A stretch of DNA of 64,000 nt from Chitinophagales bacterium. Lineage in GTDB: Bacteria; Bacteroidota; Bacteroidia; Chitinophagales; CAIOSU01. The notes below the pieces were generated by a model, which worked only from the letters and a program-made list of their open reading frames with translations, had not been told where the DNA came from and ran no database searches. The stretch covers positions 620,001 to 684,000 of the forward strand of contig BPHB01000002.1 in the NCBI GenBank assembly GCA_026003335.1. Reading direction: 5' to 3'. The position numbers were made by a program, and so were the translations under genes. Positions 18,915-27,050 of this stretch are shown in pieces; position 1 is the first letter of the stretch, and each line of letters begins with the position of its first letter.

Positions 18915-20375
18915 ATGAAAAAATTCACTGAGACAGAAATAGAAAGAATTGCTAACCTCCTCAGGGAAGGCAAGCCCCTACCGGAGGATTACCTGTCTTC
19001 CGTGCTGGCACAGGCAGGCAAGACGATCCTCTTTGATACCAGGAAGGAATACGAACTTGTTTACGCCGGCAAGGAGCGTGAGTAAGACATCCTTGCCGAC
19101 ACGATGGCCGTGCCCCTGCAGCCGGTCAAGACTTTCAGAAACGGCAAGGAGGCTAACGGCTGGACAAACATGCTCATCTTTGGAGATAACCTTCAGGTCT
19201 TGAAGACCCTCTTGCAGATGAAGCAGGAAGGGAAACTGAAAAATGCTGACGACACGCCAGGGGTGAGGCTGGTCTATATTGATCCACCGTTTGCCACCAA
19301 GCAGAAGTTCAGGGGAAGCCAGGATCAGAAGGCGTATCAGGATAAACTTGCCGGGGCAAGGTTTCTGGAGTTTTTGAGGAAGCGGTTAGTCTTCCTGCGG
19401 GAGTTGTTAAGGGAGGATGGCAGTATCTTTGTGCATTTGGATTACAAGAAAGGCCATTATGTTAAAACCTTAATGGATGAGATTTTTGATGAGCCAAATT
19501 TCAGAAATGAAATTATAGTCAAGCGGGGTCAAAAGAACGTTCAGGCTCAATTTGAAACGATGGATTCATTAGCAAGTGGGCACGATGTATTACTCTTTTA
19601 TTCAAAGGTATCAGACACAAGATTTCCAATCTTGAAAGCATCGCTCGGAGAAATAAAACCCGGAACATGGAATAACCACTGGCGTGGCACGGATAGACCT
19701 ACTATGCGATATGAATTATTTGGTATTATGCCTGATAGGGGCCAATGGAGATGGTCAAAAGAGAGAACTATGAAGGCAGTTGAAAATTATGAAAGATATC
19801 TGAAGCAATATTCTAAGAAGATGTCCATAGATGAATACTGGAGGTACGTTTTAGATACCACTGGAGAAGAAATCGACTTTGTCCGTCTTTCCACAACCGG
19901 CAAACCCGAACACTATGTCCCTCCTACTGAGCATCGAATCTTAAGTGATGTCTGGATTGATATTGTTGCGTATCAATCCGGAGGAGACTACCCAACACAA
20001 AAGAGCGAAGATCTTCTAAACAGAATAATTTACGGTTTTTCCAACCCCGGCGACCTTGTGCTGGACTGCTTTGCCGGCTCAGGCACGACCCTTGCCGTAG
20101 CAGAGAAGTTGGGCAGGCGGTGGATTGGCGTGGACTGCGAGAAGTTAGCCATTTACACCATGCAGAAGCGGCTATTAAACATCGCTGACAGCAAGGATTT
20201 GGAGGATCCCAAAAAGTTGAGCGAAGCGAAATCCGCCTCAGGCGGAAAATACGGCAAGCCACCCAAGCCTTTCACCCTCTACAATGCCGGACTCTACGAC
20301 TACAAGATGATCAAGGAACTCCCCTTTGAGCAGTATCGGGACTTTGCCCTAAAACTCTTTCAGTGCCTGGGGTGA
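18915..20375 (+). pseudogene. Type III-like site-specific DNA methyltransferase, nonsense-interrupted and 3'-truncated
   Basis: The 5' end (18915) encodes MKKFTETEIERIANLLREGK and runs to YAGKERE, where TAA (19083-19085) replaces an expected GAA; the same frame then continues as DILADTMAVPLQPVKTF. The downstream part, re-openable at 19104, keeps the beta-class methyltransferase motifs: NMLIFGDNLQVLKTLL, motif IV IDPPF (for DPPY), and motif I DCFAGSGTTLAVAEKLGRRW. Such enzymes methylate adenine N6 or cytosine N4. The frame ends at 20375 after LPFEQYRDFALKLFQCLG, where relatives go on for several hundred residues. No restriction (res) gene is present. Either fragment might still be translated from 19104, but without its C-terminal part activity is doubtful. 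Confidence 0.8.
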
Positions 20376-20664
20376 GCGGGAAGATGCTTGTTTATGGCAC
20401 GCTCTCTCAGCAGCCTTTGAATTTCTCTTCCCGAGACCTGATGACGCCATTGGCCACAGTTCAGGGTTTCTTCCTCACCAACTGGATGGCGACTCAGGGG
20501 CTTTTAAAAAAATTATTCCTCACAAAAAAGTATCGAAACTGGTGAGCAGCGGGGTGCTGCAATCCAGCATCCATAAAACCTTCCCAATTGATGATTTCCA
20601 GGCCGCTCTCGCAGAAGTCAACCGCACCGGCAATCAGGGAAAGATTTTGCTAAAATTAAATTAA
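20366..20664 (+). pseudogene. Zinc-type NADPH:quinone oxidoreductase (MDR family), 3' remnant with frameshift
   Basis: Starting in the last bases of the methyltransferase frame, a shifted frame reads GKMLVYGTLSQQPLNFSSRD, LMTPLATVQGFFLTNWM and LLKK, which is the C-terminal third of quinone oxidoreductases. It stops at 20545. A second frame continues the homology from about 20527: KKVSKLVSSGVLQSSIHKTF, PIDDFQAALAEVNRTGNQGK, ILLKLN, ending at TAA 20662-20664. The shift falls in an A-rich run. The N-terminal two thirds are missing, so this is a deletion or rearrangement scar fused to the methyltransferase remnant. Confidence 0.75.
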
Positions 20665-20673
20665 ACCCGCATT

Positions 20674-21255
20674 ATGGCAATCGAAATAAAAGCAATGTCA
20701 CCGGACCTGACTGAAAGCTTCTTCCATTTTTTTGATAAAGTAGCTTTTGCTGACAATCCCGACTGGTCCGGATGTTATTGCTGCTATTATCAGCTTGATT
20801 GCAGCAATGAGAAGTGGAATATGCTGACCAAAGAGCAAAACCGGTTCACAGCCGAACAAAATATCCGGAAAGGAAAAGTATCCGGGTATTTGGCGTTTGA
20901 AAATAACGTTCCTGTGGCGTGGGTCAACGTCAACGCCAGGTCCTCATTACCAAGGTTGAAAGTAATTGATAAGATTGCTTTCTTTAAATCTCACGGAGAA
21001 GCGGCTTCGGTAGTTTGTTTCGTGGTTTCCTTTCTTTATCGGGGCAAAGGACTTGCCAGAAAGCTATTGCGACATGCCATTGCTGACTGCACCAGAAAAG
21101 GATTTGATTCCTTGGAAGCCTACCCGCGCTTAGGCGAAAATCTCACCCCTGCCGATCAGTTTCATGGCCCCTTGCAGCTTTACCTCAGCGAGGGATTTGA
21201 TTTGGTAAAAGAATATGAAACGATGGCTATTGTACAGCGAAAACTGAAGGGCTGA
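20674..21255 (+). CDS. GNAT family N-acetyltransferase
   Basis: A 193-residue intact gene that starts 9 bases after the oxidoreductase remnant. The acetyl-CoA loop is VVSFLYRGKGLARKLLRHAI (about 114-133), fitting the R/Q-x-x-G-x-G/A rule. The N-terminal half includes DNPDWSGCYCCYYQLD, a Cys-rich stretch found in one GNAT subgroup, and the C-terminal part holds LQLYLSEGFDLVKEYE, the usual last strand-helix. It would transfer an acetyl group from acetyl-CoA to an amine; the acceptor cannot be told. This is one of three intact genes in the accessory stretch. Confidence 0.85.
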   Translation: MAIEIKAMSPDLTESFFHFFDKVAFADNPDWSGCYCCYYQLDCSNEKWNMLTKEQNRFTAEQNIRKGKVSGYLAFENNVPVAWVNVNARSSLPRLKVIDKIAFFKSHGEAASVVCFVVSFLYRGKGLARKLLRHAIADCTRKGFDSLEAYPRLGENLTPADQFHGPLQLYLSEGFDLVKEYETMAIVQRKLKG

Positions 21256-21482
21256 TCTAATAAAGCACATTTATTATCCATTCGGGAAATATTCCGGCTA
21301 TGATGGTAAGCAGCACGCAAAGGGCCAGGACAACCTTAGCTGCAGGAGAGGAAGTAGATACCTTATTGACCGGCTCCTTGAGAAACATATTGATCATCCC
21401 CCTATCCCACGCAAGATTGCATCTTGTGGAAATCATCCTGCTGGTTTATAACTTCCACCACTTGGCATGCATTGAATTTATA
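21256..21482. other. Unassigned sequence before RAYT remnant
   Basis: About 230 bases. One frame reads RYLIDRLLEKHIDHPPIPRK, which may be the tail of another broken gene, but I cannot name it and it lacks a start. Confidence 0.3.
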
Positions 21483-21927
21483 GATGTTAATAGCCTCAGA
21501 TACTGTATTAATTAATGAAAAAGGTCTTGAACTTTATGCATGGTGCATAATGACCAGCCACGTTCATCTGATTATAGGAACAGCGGAAAAAAATGGAATG
21601 TATTCTCAGGGACTTGAAAAAATGCACATCCAAAAGGTTGCGGGAGGAGATTACCCAAAATCCACGCGAAAGCAGACGGGAATGGATGTTGTGGATGTTT
21701 TAACGTGCTGGAAAATACAATTCAAACAACAAAGACTTTCAATTCTGGCAACGGAACAACAATCCGATTGAACTATATGATAGCGAAATCACGCAGCAGA
21801 GGTTAAACTATCTGCACAACAATCCTGTAGAAGCAGGCTTCGCGGATGAACCATGGGAATATCTCCACAGCAGCGCCAGGAATTATTGTGGAAAGAAAGG
21901 ATTGATGGATATAAAGCTGATTGAATG
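21483..21927 (+). pseudogene. RAYT (IS200-like) transposase remnant, central and C-terminal part
   Basis: Pieces in three frames line up with one RAYT: DVNSLRYC, then NEKGLELYAWCIMTSHVHLI with the catalytic HxH (HVH at about 21560), then in another frame CILRDLKKCTSKRLREEITQ and NPRESRREWMLWMF, a TAA where Glu is expected, then RAGKYNSNNKDFQFWQ, LNYLHNNPVEAGFADEPWEY and LHSSARNYCGKKGLMDIKLI ending at TGA 21925-21927. Two frameshifts (about 21514 and 21600) and one nonsense codon make it inactive. The N-terminal 40 residues are absent. It is a different copy from the fragment at 16614. Confidence 0.8.
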
Positions 21928-22314
21928 ATATCACAAAAGCCAACGCAGGAAGATGCAATCTTGCGGGAGATAGGCGTAGGCCGCATCTACCAGCAAACCT
22001 TCATTGATACTTACAACAATGTAGCGCAAGCCAAACTCTATGACCGGAAACATGCCATCACCACAGCGGATATGCTCAACGACCGGTTCTTGCCATTCTT
22101 CGAACAACACCAGCTTCCGTTGTTGAGCGTATTGACTAAGCGGGGAACAGAATACTGTGGCCGGATGGAACACCACGACTATCAGCTGTACCTGAACCTC
22201 AAAGGCATTAAACACTCTAAAACCAAAGGCCGCAGTCCGCAGAGCAACAGTATCTGCGAACGCTTTCATCTAGCCCATGAAAAGATACCGGATCCACTTG
22301 CATCCGGGCGATAA
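21925..22314 (+). pseudogene. Integrase-core (rve, IS481/IS3-like) transposase fragment
   Basis: From about 21973 the frame reads GVGRIYQQTFIDTYNNVAQA, KLYDRKHAITTADMLNDRFL and TEYCGRMEHHDYQLYL, ending with RSPQSNSICERFH at 22269. This is the catalytic core of a DDE transposase. The first Asp (FIDTY) and the Glu (ICERFH) are present, but the second Asp is replaced by Lys (LTKRGTEYCG for LTDRGTEYCG). The N-terminal helix-turn-helix half is missing and homology stops at 22269, 41 bases before a perfect hairpin. Dead element. Confidence 0.8.
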
Positions 22315-22354
22315 AAATTTTTGCCCCACACCAAATGGGGCAAAAATTTTTATC
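22310..22354. repeat. Perfect 19-bp inverted repeat with 7-base loop
   Basis: Arms at 22310-22328 and 22336-22354 are exact reverse complements (GATAAAAATTTTTGCCCCA and its complement), separated by CACCAAA. The core ends in GC-rich CCCC/GGGG next to the loop. It directly follows the truncated integrase. It may be a bidirectional terminator, as the outer arm supplies a T run on either strand, or an insertion-element end. Confidence 0.75.
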
Positions 22355-22475
22355 TTGCACTTCCTTGCAATGTTCTTTTAAAAACTCCATTCTGTCAGAT
22401 CAAGTGGCAATTATTACATTTGAGTACACCATAGCCCGCATGTTTCCTGGTCATGGCCGTTACACTACCTGCAAA

Positions 22476-22515
22476 ATAAAGAAGGTACAATAGTGTGTTA
22501 TTGTACCTTCTTTAT
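22476..22515 (-). terminator. Terminator-like hairpin downstream of the small membrane protein gene
   Basis: Perfect 17-bp stem (22476-22492 with 22499-22515) around a 6-base loop. On the minus strand it ends in CTTCTTTATTTTGC, giving a short U-rich tail. It starts 25 bases past the stop of the minus-strand gene at 22540. Confidence 0.6.
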
Positions 22516-22539
22516 CGTGTTTGAAAGAAATTATCTCTC

Positions 22540-22905
22540 TTAATACAATATCAAACCGGCCCGCGCAGAAACCTTGGGTTGATTGCTGATACCGCTTTCA
22601 ACAGGCACTCCATCTTTCAATATAGTTACCTTGACTTCATTTCCCCGATCACTGGCGGCTGCCACATAGGCAAACTGCCCAACGGTACCGGTGTACTTGT
22701 AGCTCCAGTTGTCATTGATACCAACTACTTCCTGTGACTCTCCCTTATCATTACGGAAGTACACATCACAGCTTTTACAGTCCACCTTATATTCAACCTG
22801 AAATTCACTTTTCTTGGGTTCGGCAAATTTGAAACCTACAAATCCTACTGCGCCAATCACCACTACTGCCAGAATCATCATAGCTTGCTTGTTCATAATC
22901 TTCAT
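22540..22905 (-). CDS. Small membrane-anchored protein, unknown function
   Basis: A 121-residue protein with one N-terminal membrane segment (about 8-27, MMILAVVVIGAVGFVGFKF) that acts as an anchor or uncleaved signal. The rest is periplasmic and beta-rich, with a CKSCDVYF cysteine pair (about 43-46) that could form a disulfide or bind metal, and repeated short strands (EYKVDCKSC, WSYKYTGTVGQFAYVAAA, NEVKVTILKDGVPVES). I do not recognise a family. It diverges from the metal-uptake operon and shares its 156-base control region, which may or may not link their regulation. The ATG at 22896 (MNKQAMM) is an alternative start. Confidence 0.7.
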   Translation of the reverse strand: MKIMNKQAMMILAVVVIGAVGFVGFKFAEPKKSEFQVEYKVDCKSCDVYFRNDKGESQEVVGINDNWSYKYTGTVGQFAYVAAASDRGNEVKVTILKDGVPVESGISNQPKVSARAGLILY

Positions 22906-22948
22906 TCTCCTTTTTAATAGTTAAACCATCAGCCTCGGTGGTTTTGTA

Positions 22949-22966
22949 CGATAGCGGCCACTATCG
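22949..22966. promoter_or_regulatory. Near-perfect palindrome in divergent control region
   Basis: CGATAG-CGGCCA-CTATCG; only the two bases flanking GGCC break perfect symmetry. It lies in the shared upstream region of the small membrane protein and the metal ABC operon and could be an operator for the former. Confidence 0.3.
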
Positions 22967-23010
22967 GGTTACATTTCCTTGAACACAATCTCGATAAACC
23001 CAATTTTAGG

Positions 23011-23042
23011 TTTAGCTAAAATTAATTTTTGATTTAGCTAAA
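23011..23042. promoter_or_regulatory. Twin TTTAGCTAAA palindromes, probable metal-responsive operator
   Basis: The 10-bp palindrome TTTAGCTAAA occurs at 23011-23020 and 23033-23042, 22 bases centre to centre (about two helical turns). The second copy extends to ATTTAGCTAAAT and sits in the spacer of the operon promoter; the first lies just upstream of its -33 element and is preceded by another TTTTAG half site. This is where a DtxR/MntR or Fur-type repressor would act. The DtxR-family gene at 34196 is a candidate binder. Confidence 0.6.
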
Positions 23043-23056
23043 TACCTTTAATTTTG
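23028..23056 (+). promoter_or_regulatory. Promoter of the metal ABC importer operon
   Basis: TTTG (23028-23031), a 17-base spacer and TAATTTTG (23049-23056), an exact TAnnTTTG. The spacer contains an operator-like palindrome. The predicted RNA start lies within a few bases of the ATG at 23062. Confidence 0.65.
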
Positions 23057-23061
23057 ATAAC

Positions 23062-24003
23062 ATGCGCTTACCTGCTTTTATCATCCCGTATCTTTTCGTT
23101 GCAACCACCTTTTCTTTAGCCTTTTCCTGTAATAACCCCTCGGAGAGCCCCTCCCGGGATAAGCCTCTTGTAGTTACCACCACCGGCATGCTGGGAGATG
23201 CAGCAGCCAACATTGCCGGCTCCTATGTGCACGTGGTTTCCCTGATGGGTCCTGGGGTAGACCCTCATCTTTACAAAGCCACTCAAAGCGACCTGGATAA
23301 GCTGAGTCGTGCTGACCTGATCATCTATAACGGACTTACTCTGGAAGGCAAGATGGAGGAGGTGCTGGAAAAATTAAGTCAAACGAAAAAGGTGCTTGCC
23401 GTGGGAAATCAGCTGGATCCTTCACTGCTCATAAGAACCAGTGCACCGCAAGACAGTAAGTTTGCCTATGATCCCCATATTTGGTTTGATGTTTCGCTCT
23501 GGATAAAGGTGGTGGAAGTAATCAGCGGCACCCTGCAGGAACTGGTCCCGGCACATGCCCCACAAGTGGAATCCCAAACCACTAATTATGTGAAGATGCT
23601 CGAAGCTCTGCACACCTGGACGCTGGAACAGATCTCCACCATTCCGCCAGAACAAAGAATCCTTATCACTTCGCATGATGCATTTCACTACTTCGGGAGA
23701 GCCTATGGCGTGGAGGTTCATGCCCTGCAGGGCATTTCCACCGCCTCAGATTTTGGCCTGCAGGATATAACACAGCTTATTCAACTCATTGTGGAACGCA
23801 AAGTGAAAGCCGTATTCATTGAAACATCCGTAGCACCCCGCTCACTGGAAGCAGTAGTAGAAGGATGCCGTAAAATGGGACATTCCGTAAAAATAGGAGG
23901 CACTCTTTATTCTGATGCACTCGGTGAGCCCGGCACTCCTGAAGGCACCTATATCGGCATGGTACAAGCCAACGTGCAAACCATCGTAAATTCGCTGAAA
24001 TGA
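23062..24003 (+). CDS. Metal (Mn/Zn) ABC transporter substrate-binding lipoprotein
   Basis: A 313-residue cluster A-I binding protein of the ZnuA/MntA/TroA family. A lipoprotein signal ends in LAFSCNN (Cys about 23). The four metal ligands are visible: His in GVDPHLYKAT, His in YDPHIWFDV, Glu in VFIETSVAPRS and Asp in YSDALGEPG. The histidine-rich loop of ZnuA is absent, and TTGMLGDAAANIAG and LIIYNGLTLEGKM favour the Mn-type subgroup; the metal is inferred. It delivers Mn2+ or Zn2+ to the permeases encoded downstream. Its stop overlaps the ATPase start (ATGA). The operon is probably metal-repressed through the twin palindromes in its promoter. Confidence 0.93.
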   Translation: MRLPAFIIPYLFVATTFSLAFSCNNPSESPSRDKPLVVTTTGMLGDAAANIAGSYVHVVSLMGPGVDPHLYKATQSDLDKLSRADLIIYNGLTLEGKMEEVLEKLSQTKKVLAVGNQLDPSLLIRTSAPQDSKFAYDPHIWFDVSLWIKVVEVISGTLQELVPAHAPQVESQTTNYVKMLEALHTWTLEQISTIPPEQRILITSHDAFHYFGRAYGVEVHALQGISTASDFGLQDITQLIQLIVERKVKAVFIETSVAPRSLEAVVEGCRKMGHSVKIGGTLYSDALGEPGTPEGTYIGMVQANVQTIVNSLK

Positions 24004-24791
24004 GCACAGAAGTTGTAAATCCGGCTGTTGAAGTGCACGACCTCACTGTAAGCTATGACCGCAAACCCGTCTTATGGGACATTGACTTTTCAGTACCTGC
24101 AGGATGTCTTGCAGGAATCATCGGACCCAACGGCTCAGGGAAAACCACACTGATTAAAGCTATCATGGGACTGGTGCCAATAAACAGCGGCTATGTTAAG
24201 CTCTTCAATAAAAGTGTTGCGGAGGTGCGTACACAGGTCAGCTACATTCCACAAAGAGAAACTGTGGACTGGAATTTTCCTGCCAGTGTAAAAGATGTGG
24301 TGATGATGGGGCGCTATGGTAAACGCGGCCTGTTTCGCAGATTGACAGCAGAAGATGAAAATATGGTGCACGAATGTCTGAAAAAAGTGGGCATGGCAGA
24401 TCTGGCCAACCGCCAGATAGCCCGGCTATCCGGAGGACAGCAGCAACGTATTTTCCTTGCACGCGCCCTTGCCCAGGATGCCCTGCTTTACCTGATGGAT
24501 GAACCGTTTAACGGTATTGATGCCACTACTGAAGAGGATATCATGAACATCCTGCGTGAAATGCGCCTGAAGGGCAAGACTATTCTTGTGGTGCATCATG
24601 ACCTGCAATCGGCAATGGAATATTTTGACTGGTTTATCCTGCTCAACACACGATTGGTTGCCTATGGACCGCGCAAAGAGGTGTTCACTCCACATCTGCT
24701 TCAGGAAACATATGGCGGTAGGCTGTCGTTGCTCACTCAAATCAGTGACCTGTTGAAAGAAAAAGATTTTCCAATGCGGGAAACCGGTTAA
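24000..24791 (+). CDS. Metal ABC transporter ATP-binding protein
   Basis: A 263-residue ABC ATPase that powers the importer from the cytosol. Walker A is GPNGSGKTTLIK (about 40), the signature is ARLSGGQQQRIFLARAL, Walker B LLYLMDEPFNGID, and the switch histidine is in VVHHDL. DWNFPASVKDVVMMGRYG is typical of Mn/Zn-type ATPases. It overlaps the binding-protein gene by 4 bases and is followed after 3 bases by the first permease. Confidence 0.95.
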   Translation: MSTEVVNPAVEVHDLTVSYDRKPVLWDIDFSVPAGCLAGIIGPNGSGKTTLIKAIMGLVPINSGYVKLFNKSVAEVRTQVSYIPQRETVDWNFPASVKDVVMMGRYGKRGLFRRLTAEDENMVHECLKKVGMADLANRQIARLSGGQQQRIFLARALAQDALLYLMDEPFNGIDATTEEDIMNILREMRLKGKTILVVHHDLQSAMEYFDWFILLNTRLVAYGPRKEVFTPHLLQETYGGRLSLLTQISDLLKEKDFPMRETG

Positions 24792-24794
24792 GCC

Positions 24795-26105
24795 ATGGAT
24801 GCCTTACTGGAGTTCTTTTCATTTACCAACCCCAATGTCCGGTACGTAACTTTGGGTATGATGCTGCTGGGCATAAGCTCAGGTATAGCAGGCACTTTCG
24901 CTTTTCTGCGCAAAAGGACGTTGGTTGGTGACGCCATTTCCCATGCCGTGCTGCCAGGTATTTGTCTGGCTTTTCTGCTGAGCGGAACCAAACAAACCCC
25001 CATCTTGCTGGCTGGCGCCTTCGCCACAGGCTGGCTGTCCTTGCTGGTGATAGACGTCATCACTCATCGTACTACCCTGCCTGTAGATGCTGCCATCGCA
25101 CTAACTCTCTCTGTTTTTTTTGGCATTGGCATCATGCTGCTCACTGCTATTCAGAAAACTGGCAAAGCCGCGCAAGCCGGACTGGATGTTTTTCTTTTCG
25201 GAAATGCGGCTTCCCTTGTAGGTCATGACCTGCTTGTATTTTGCCTGCTCAGTCTGCTTATTCTGATTACCATTGGGCTATTCTACAAAGAGTTTAAAGT
25301 AGTTTGCTTTGACCGCGATTTTGCCCATGTCTCCGGCATCCCGGTGCGCCTTATAGAGACCATTCTTGCCTCAGTCATCGTGCTGACGGTGACTATTGGC
25401 ATTCAAGCCGTAGGGGTAGTGCTTATGGCTGCACTCCTCATCGCTCCGGCAGCCGCAGCAAGCTACTGGACCGACAGTCTTAAAATCACGCTTGCTGCTG
25501 CAGCCAGCATAGGAACCCTTGGCGCAATAAGCGGGGCCTTTATTTCTTTTGTGGCACCCTCCATGCCTACAGGCCCCTGGGTTATCCTTACCCTGTTCGG
25601 ACTCACCCTACTATCTATGGCTGTGGCTCCCCGAAAGGGATGGTTGCCTCGCTGGCTCAATCAGCGCAGCAACCAAAAAAAAATATTACGCGAAAATGTC
25701 CTCAAGCTGTTTTACAAACTGGGTGAAAAAGATGGTGATTTTGAAAAATACAGAATGCCTGAAGAACTTCTATCTCAAAGAAACCTTAACCCTAAGGCAC
25801 TCCAGGCAGCTCTCCGTGCATTGCGCAGACGATCCCTGGTAAGCCGACAGGAGAACCAGTGGCGTCTTACGCCCGATGGCATTAAGACCGCTCAGCGTAT
25901 CATTAAAATTCATCGGCTTTGGGAGCTTTATCTGAATAAACATTTACATATCGCTGCAGACCATGTGCACAATGATGCAGAAGCCATTGAGCACATCATC
26001 ACCCCGGAGCTGGAAGCCCAACTGGAACACATGCTCTCCTACCCCGGACAAGATCCTCATCAAACCCCAATCCCCTATTCTTCTGACCTCAAACACAAAG
26101 AATGA
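24795..26105 (+). CDS. Metal ABC transporter permease fused to a DtxR/MntR-like C-terminal domain
   Basis: A 436-residue protein. Residues 1-285 are an ABC-3 permease with about eight membrane helices and the family blocks KRTLVGDAISHAVLPGI and ALLIAPAAAASYW. After WLPRWLNQRSNQ comes a cytosolic domain (about 298-436): a winged helix (RRSLVSRQENQWRLTPDGIK) and a dimerisation part (IHRLWELYLNKHL, HVHNDAEAIEHII, LSYPGQDPHQTPIP), which copies the layout of DtxR/MntR repressors such as the one at 34196. It might sense cytosolic metal and gate transport. The DNA-recognition helix looks partly eroded, so a regulatory role at DNA is doubtful. It overlaps the second permease by 4 bases. Confidence 0.9.
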   Translation: MDALLEFFSFTNPNVRYVTLGMMLLGISSGIAGTFAFLRKRTLVGDAISHAVLPGICLAFLLSGTKQTPILLAGAFATGWLSLLVIDVITHRTTLPVDAAIALTLSVFFGIGIMLLTAIQKTGKAAQAGLDVFLFGNAASLVGHDLLVFCLLSLLILITIGLFYKEFKVVCFDRDFAHVSGIPVRLIETILASVIVLTVTIGIQAVGVVLMAALLIAPAAAASYWTDSLKITLAAAASIGTLGAISGAFISFVAPSMPTGPWVILTLFGLTLLSMAVAPRKGWLPRWLNQRSNQKKILRENVLKLFYKLGEKDGDFEKYRMPEELLSQRNLNPKALQAALRALRRRSLVSRQENQWRLTPDGIKTAQRIIKIHRLWELYLNKHLHIAADHVHNDAEAIEHIITPELEAQLEHMLSYPGQDPHQTPIPYSSDLKHKE

Positions 26106-26992
26106 GCGCTTTTTGGATCATACTAACCGGATCACTGGTAGCTGTCACCTGCAGCCTGCTGGGGTGCTTTCTGGTGCTCAGGAAAATGTCTATGATGGGT
26201 GATGCTATCTCGCATGCCGTGTTGCCGGGTATTGTATTGGCGTATCTGGTTACCGGCTCGGGAGCTTCGCTACCCGTATTGACTGGAGCAGCCGGGATGG
26301 GGCTGCTGGCTGCCTATCTGATAGAGGCTTTTCAGAAAAAAGGAAAACTGCAAACAGATGCATCCATAGGGTTGACGTTTACTTCACTGTTTGCTTGTGG
26401 TGTGATTCTTATTTCCCTGTTCGCACGGAATATCCATCTGGATGCCGATTGTGTATTGTATGGCGAAATTGCTTATGTGCCCCTGGATAGCCTGGTCATA
26501 GGGGGTACTTACCTCGGTCCACGGGCAGTATGGCTTCTGGGTGCCCTGTTGGTAGGGGTAGTGAGTGTTATCGTTGCAGGATATCGCGGACTTCTGCTTA
26601 CAACCTTTGACCCTGCCTATGCTGTCACCCTTGGCGTTTCTGCAACATTCTGGCATTATCTTTTGGTAAGTATGGTGTCTCTGGCTTGTGTGATTTCCTT
26701 TGAGTCAGTGGGAGCTATCCTGGTAGTGGCCATGCTGATTGTGCCGGCTTCTGCAGCCTATCTGCTTACTTCCCGTTTATCCCACATGCTGATACTTGCT
26801 TCGCTGCTGGGTATTCTTGGTGCCTTCGGAGGTTACTATCTTGCTTTCTGGCTGGATGCGTCTATTGCCGGGGCGATGACCAGCGTTATGGGGTTGGAAT
26901 TTTTAATGGCATTGATGCTGGTAACTTTGAAGAGACCCTCCGGCAACGCTGTGCATGTACAAAATAACAACCCTGTCCCTGAAAAAAGCTAA
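26102..26992 (+). CDS. Metal ABC transporter permease, second subunit
   Basis: A 296-residue ABC-3 permease without the extra DtxR-like tail. Eight or so hydrophobic helices are visible; RKMSMMGDAISHAVLPGIVL and MLIVPASAAYLLTSRLS correspond to the same blocks in the first permease. The two probably form a heterodimeric channel. Last gene of the four-gene importer operon. Confidence 0.93.
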   Translation: MSAFWIILTGSLVAVTCSLLGCFLVLRKMSMMGDAISHAVLPGIVLAYLVTGSGASLPVLTGAAGMGLLAAYLIEAFQKKGKLQTDASIGLTFTSLFACGVILISLFARNIHLDADCVLYGEIAYVPLDSLVIGGTYLGPRAVWLLGALLVGVVSVIVAGYRGLLLTTFDPAYAVTLGVSATFWHYLLVSMVSLACVISFESVGAILVVAMLIVPASAAYLLTSRLSHMLILASLLGILGAFGGYYLAFWLDASIAGAMTSVMGLEFLMALMLVTLKRPSGNAVHVQNNNPVPEKS

Positions 26993-27050
26993 AAAGCAGG
27001 CAATACAGGTGGGGATTTGTATATTCACTCTCAGACAAACTTCTCAGCAT

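Noticed and set aside
21256-21482. A gene reading RYLIDRLLEKHIDHPPIPRK
   Set aside because: No start codon, no family match, and stops on both sides; at most a fragment.
16614-21927. One RAYT gene split by a single 4.7-kb insertion
   Set aside because: Both parts contain the same DSFRY/NSLRY segment with different codons, so they come from two copies; no target duplication was found.
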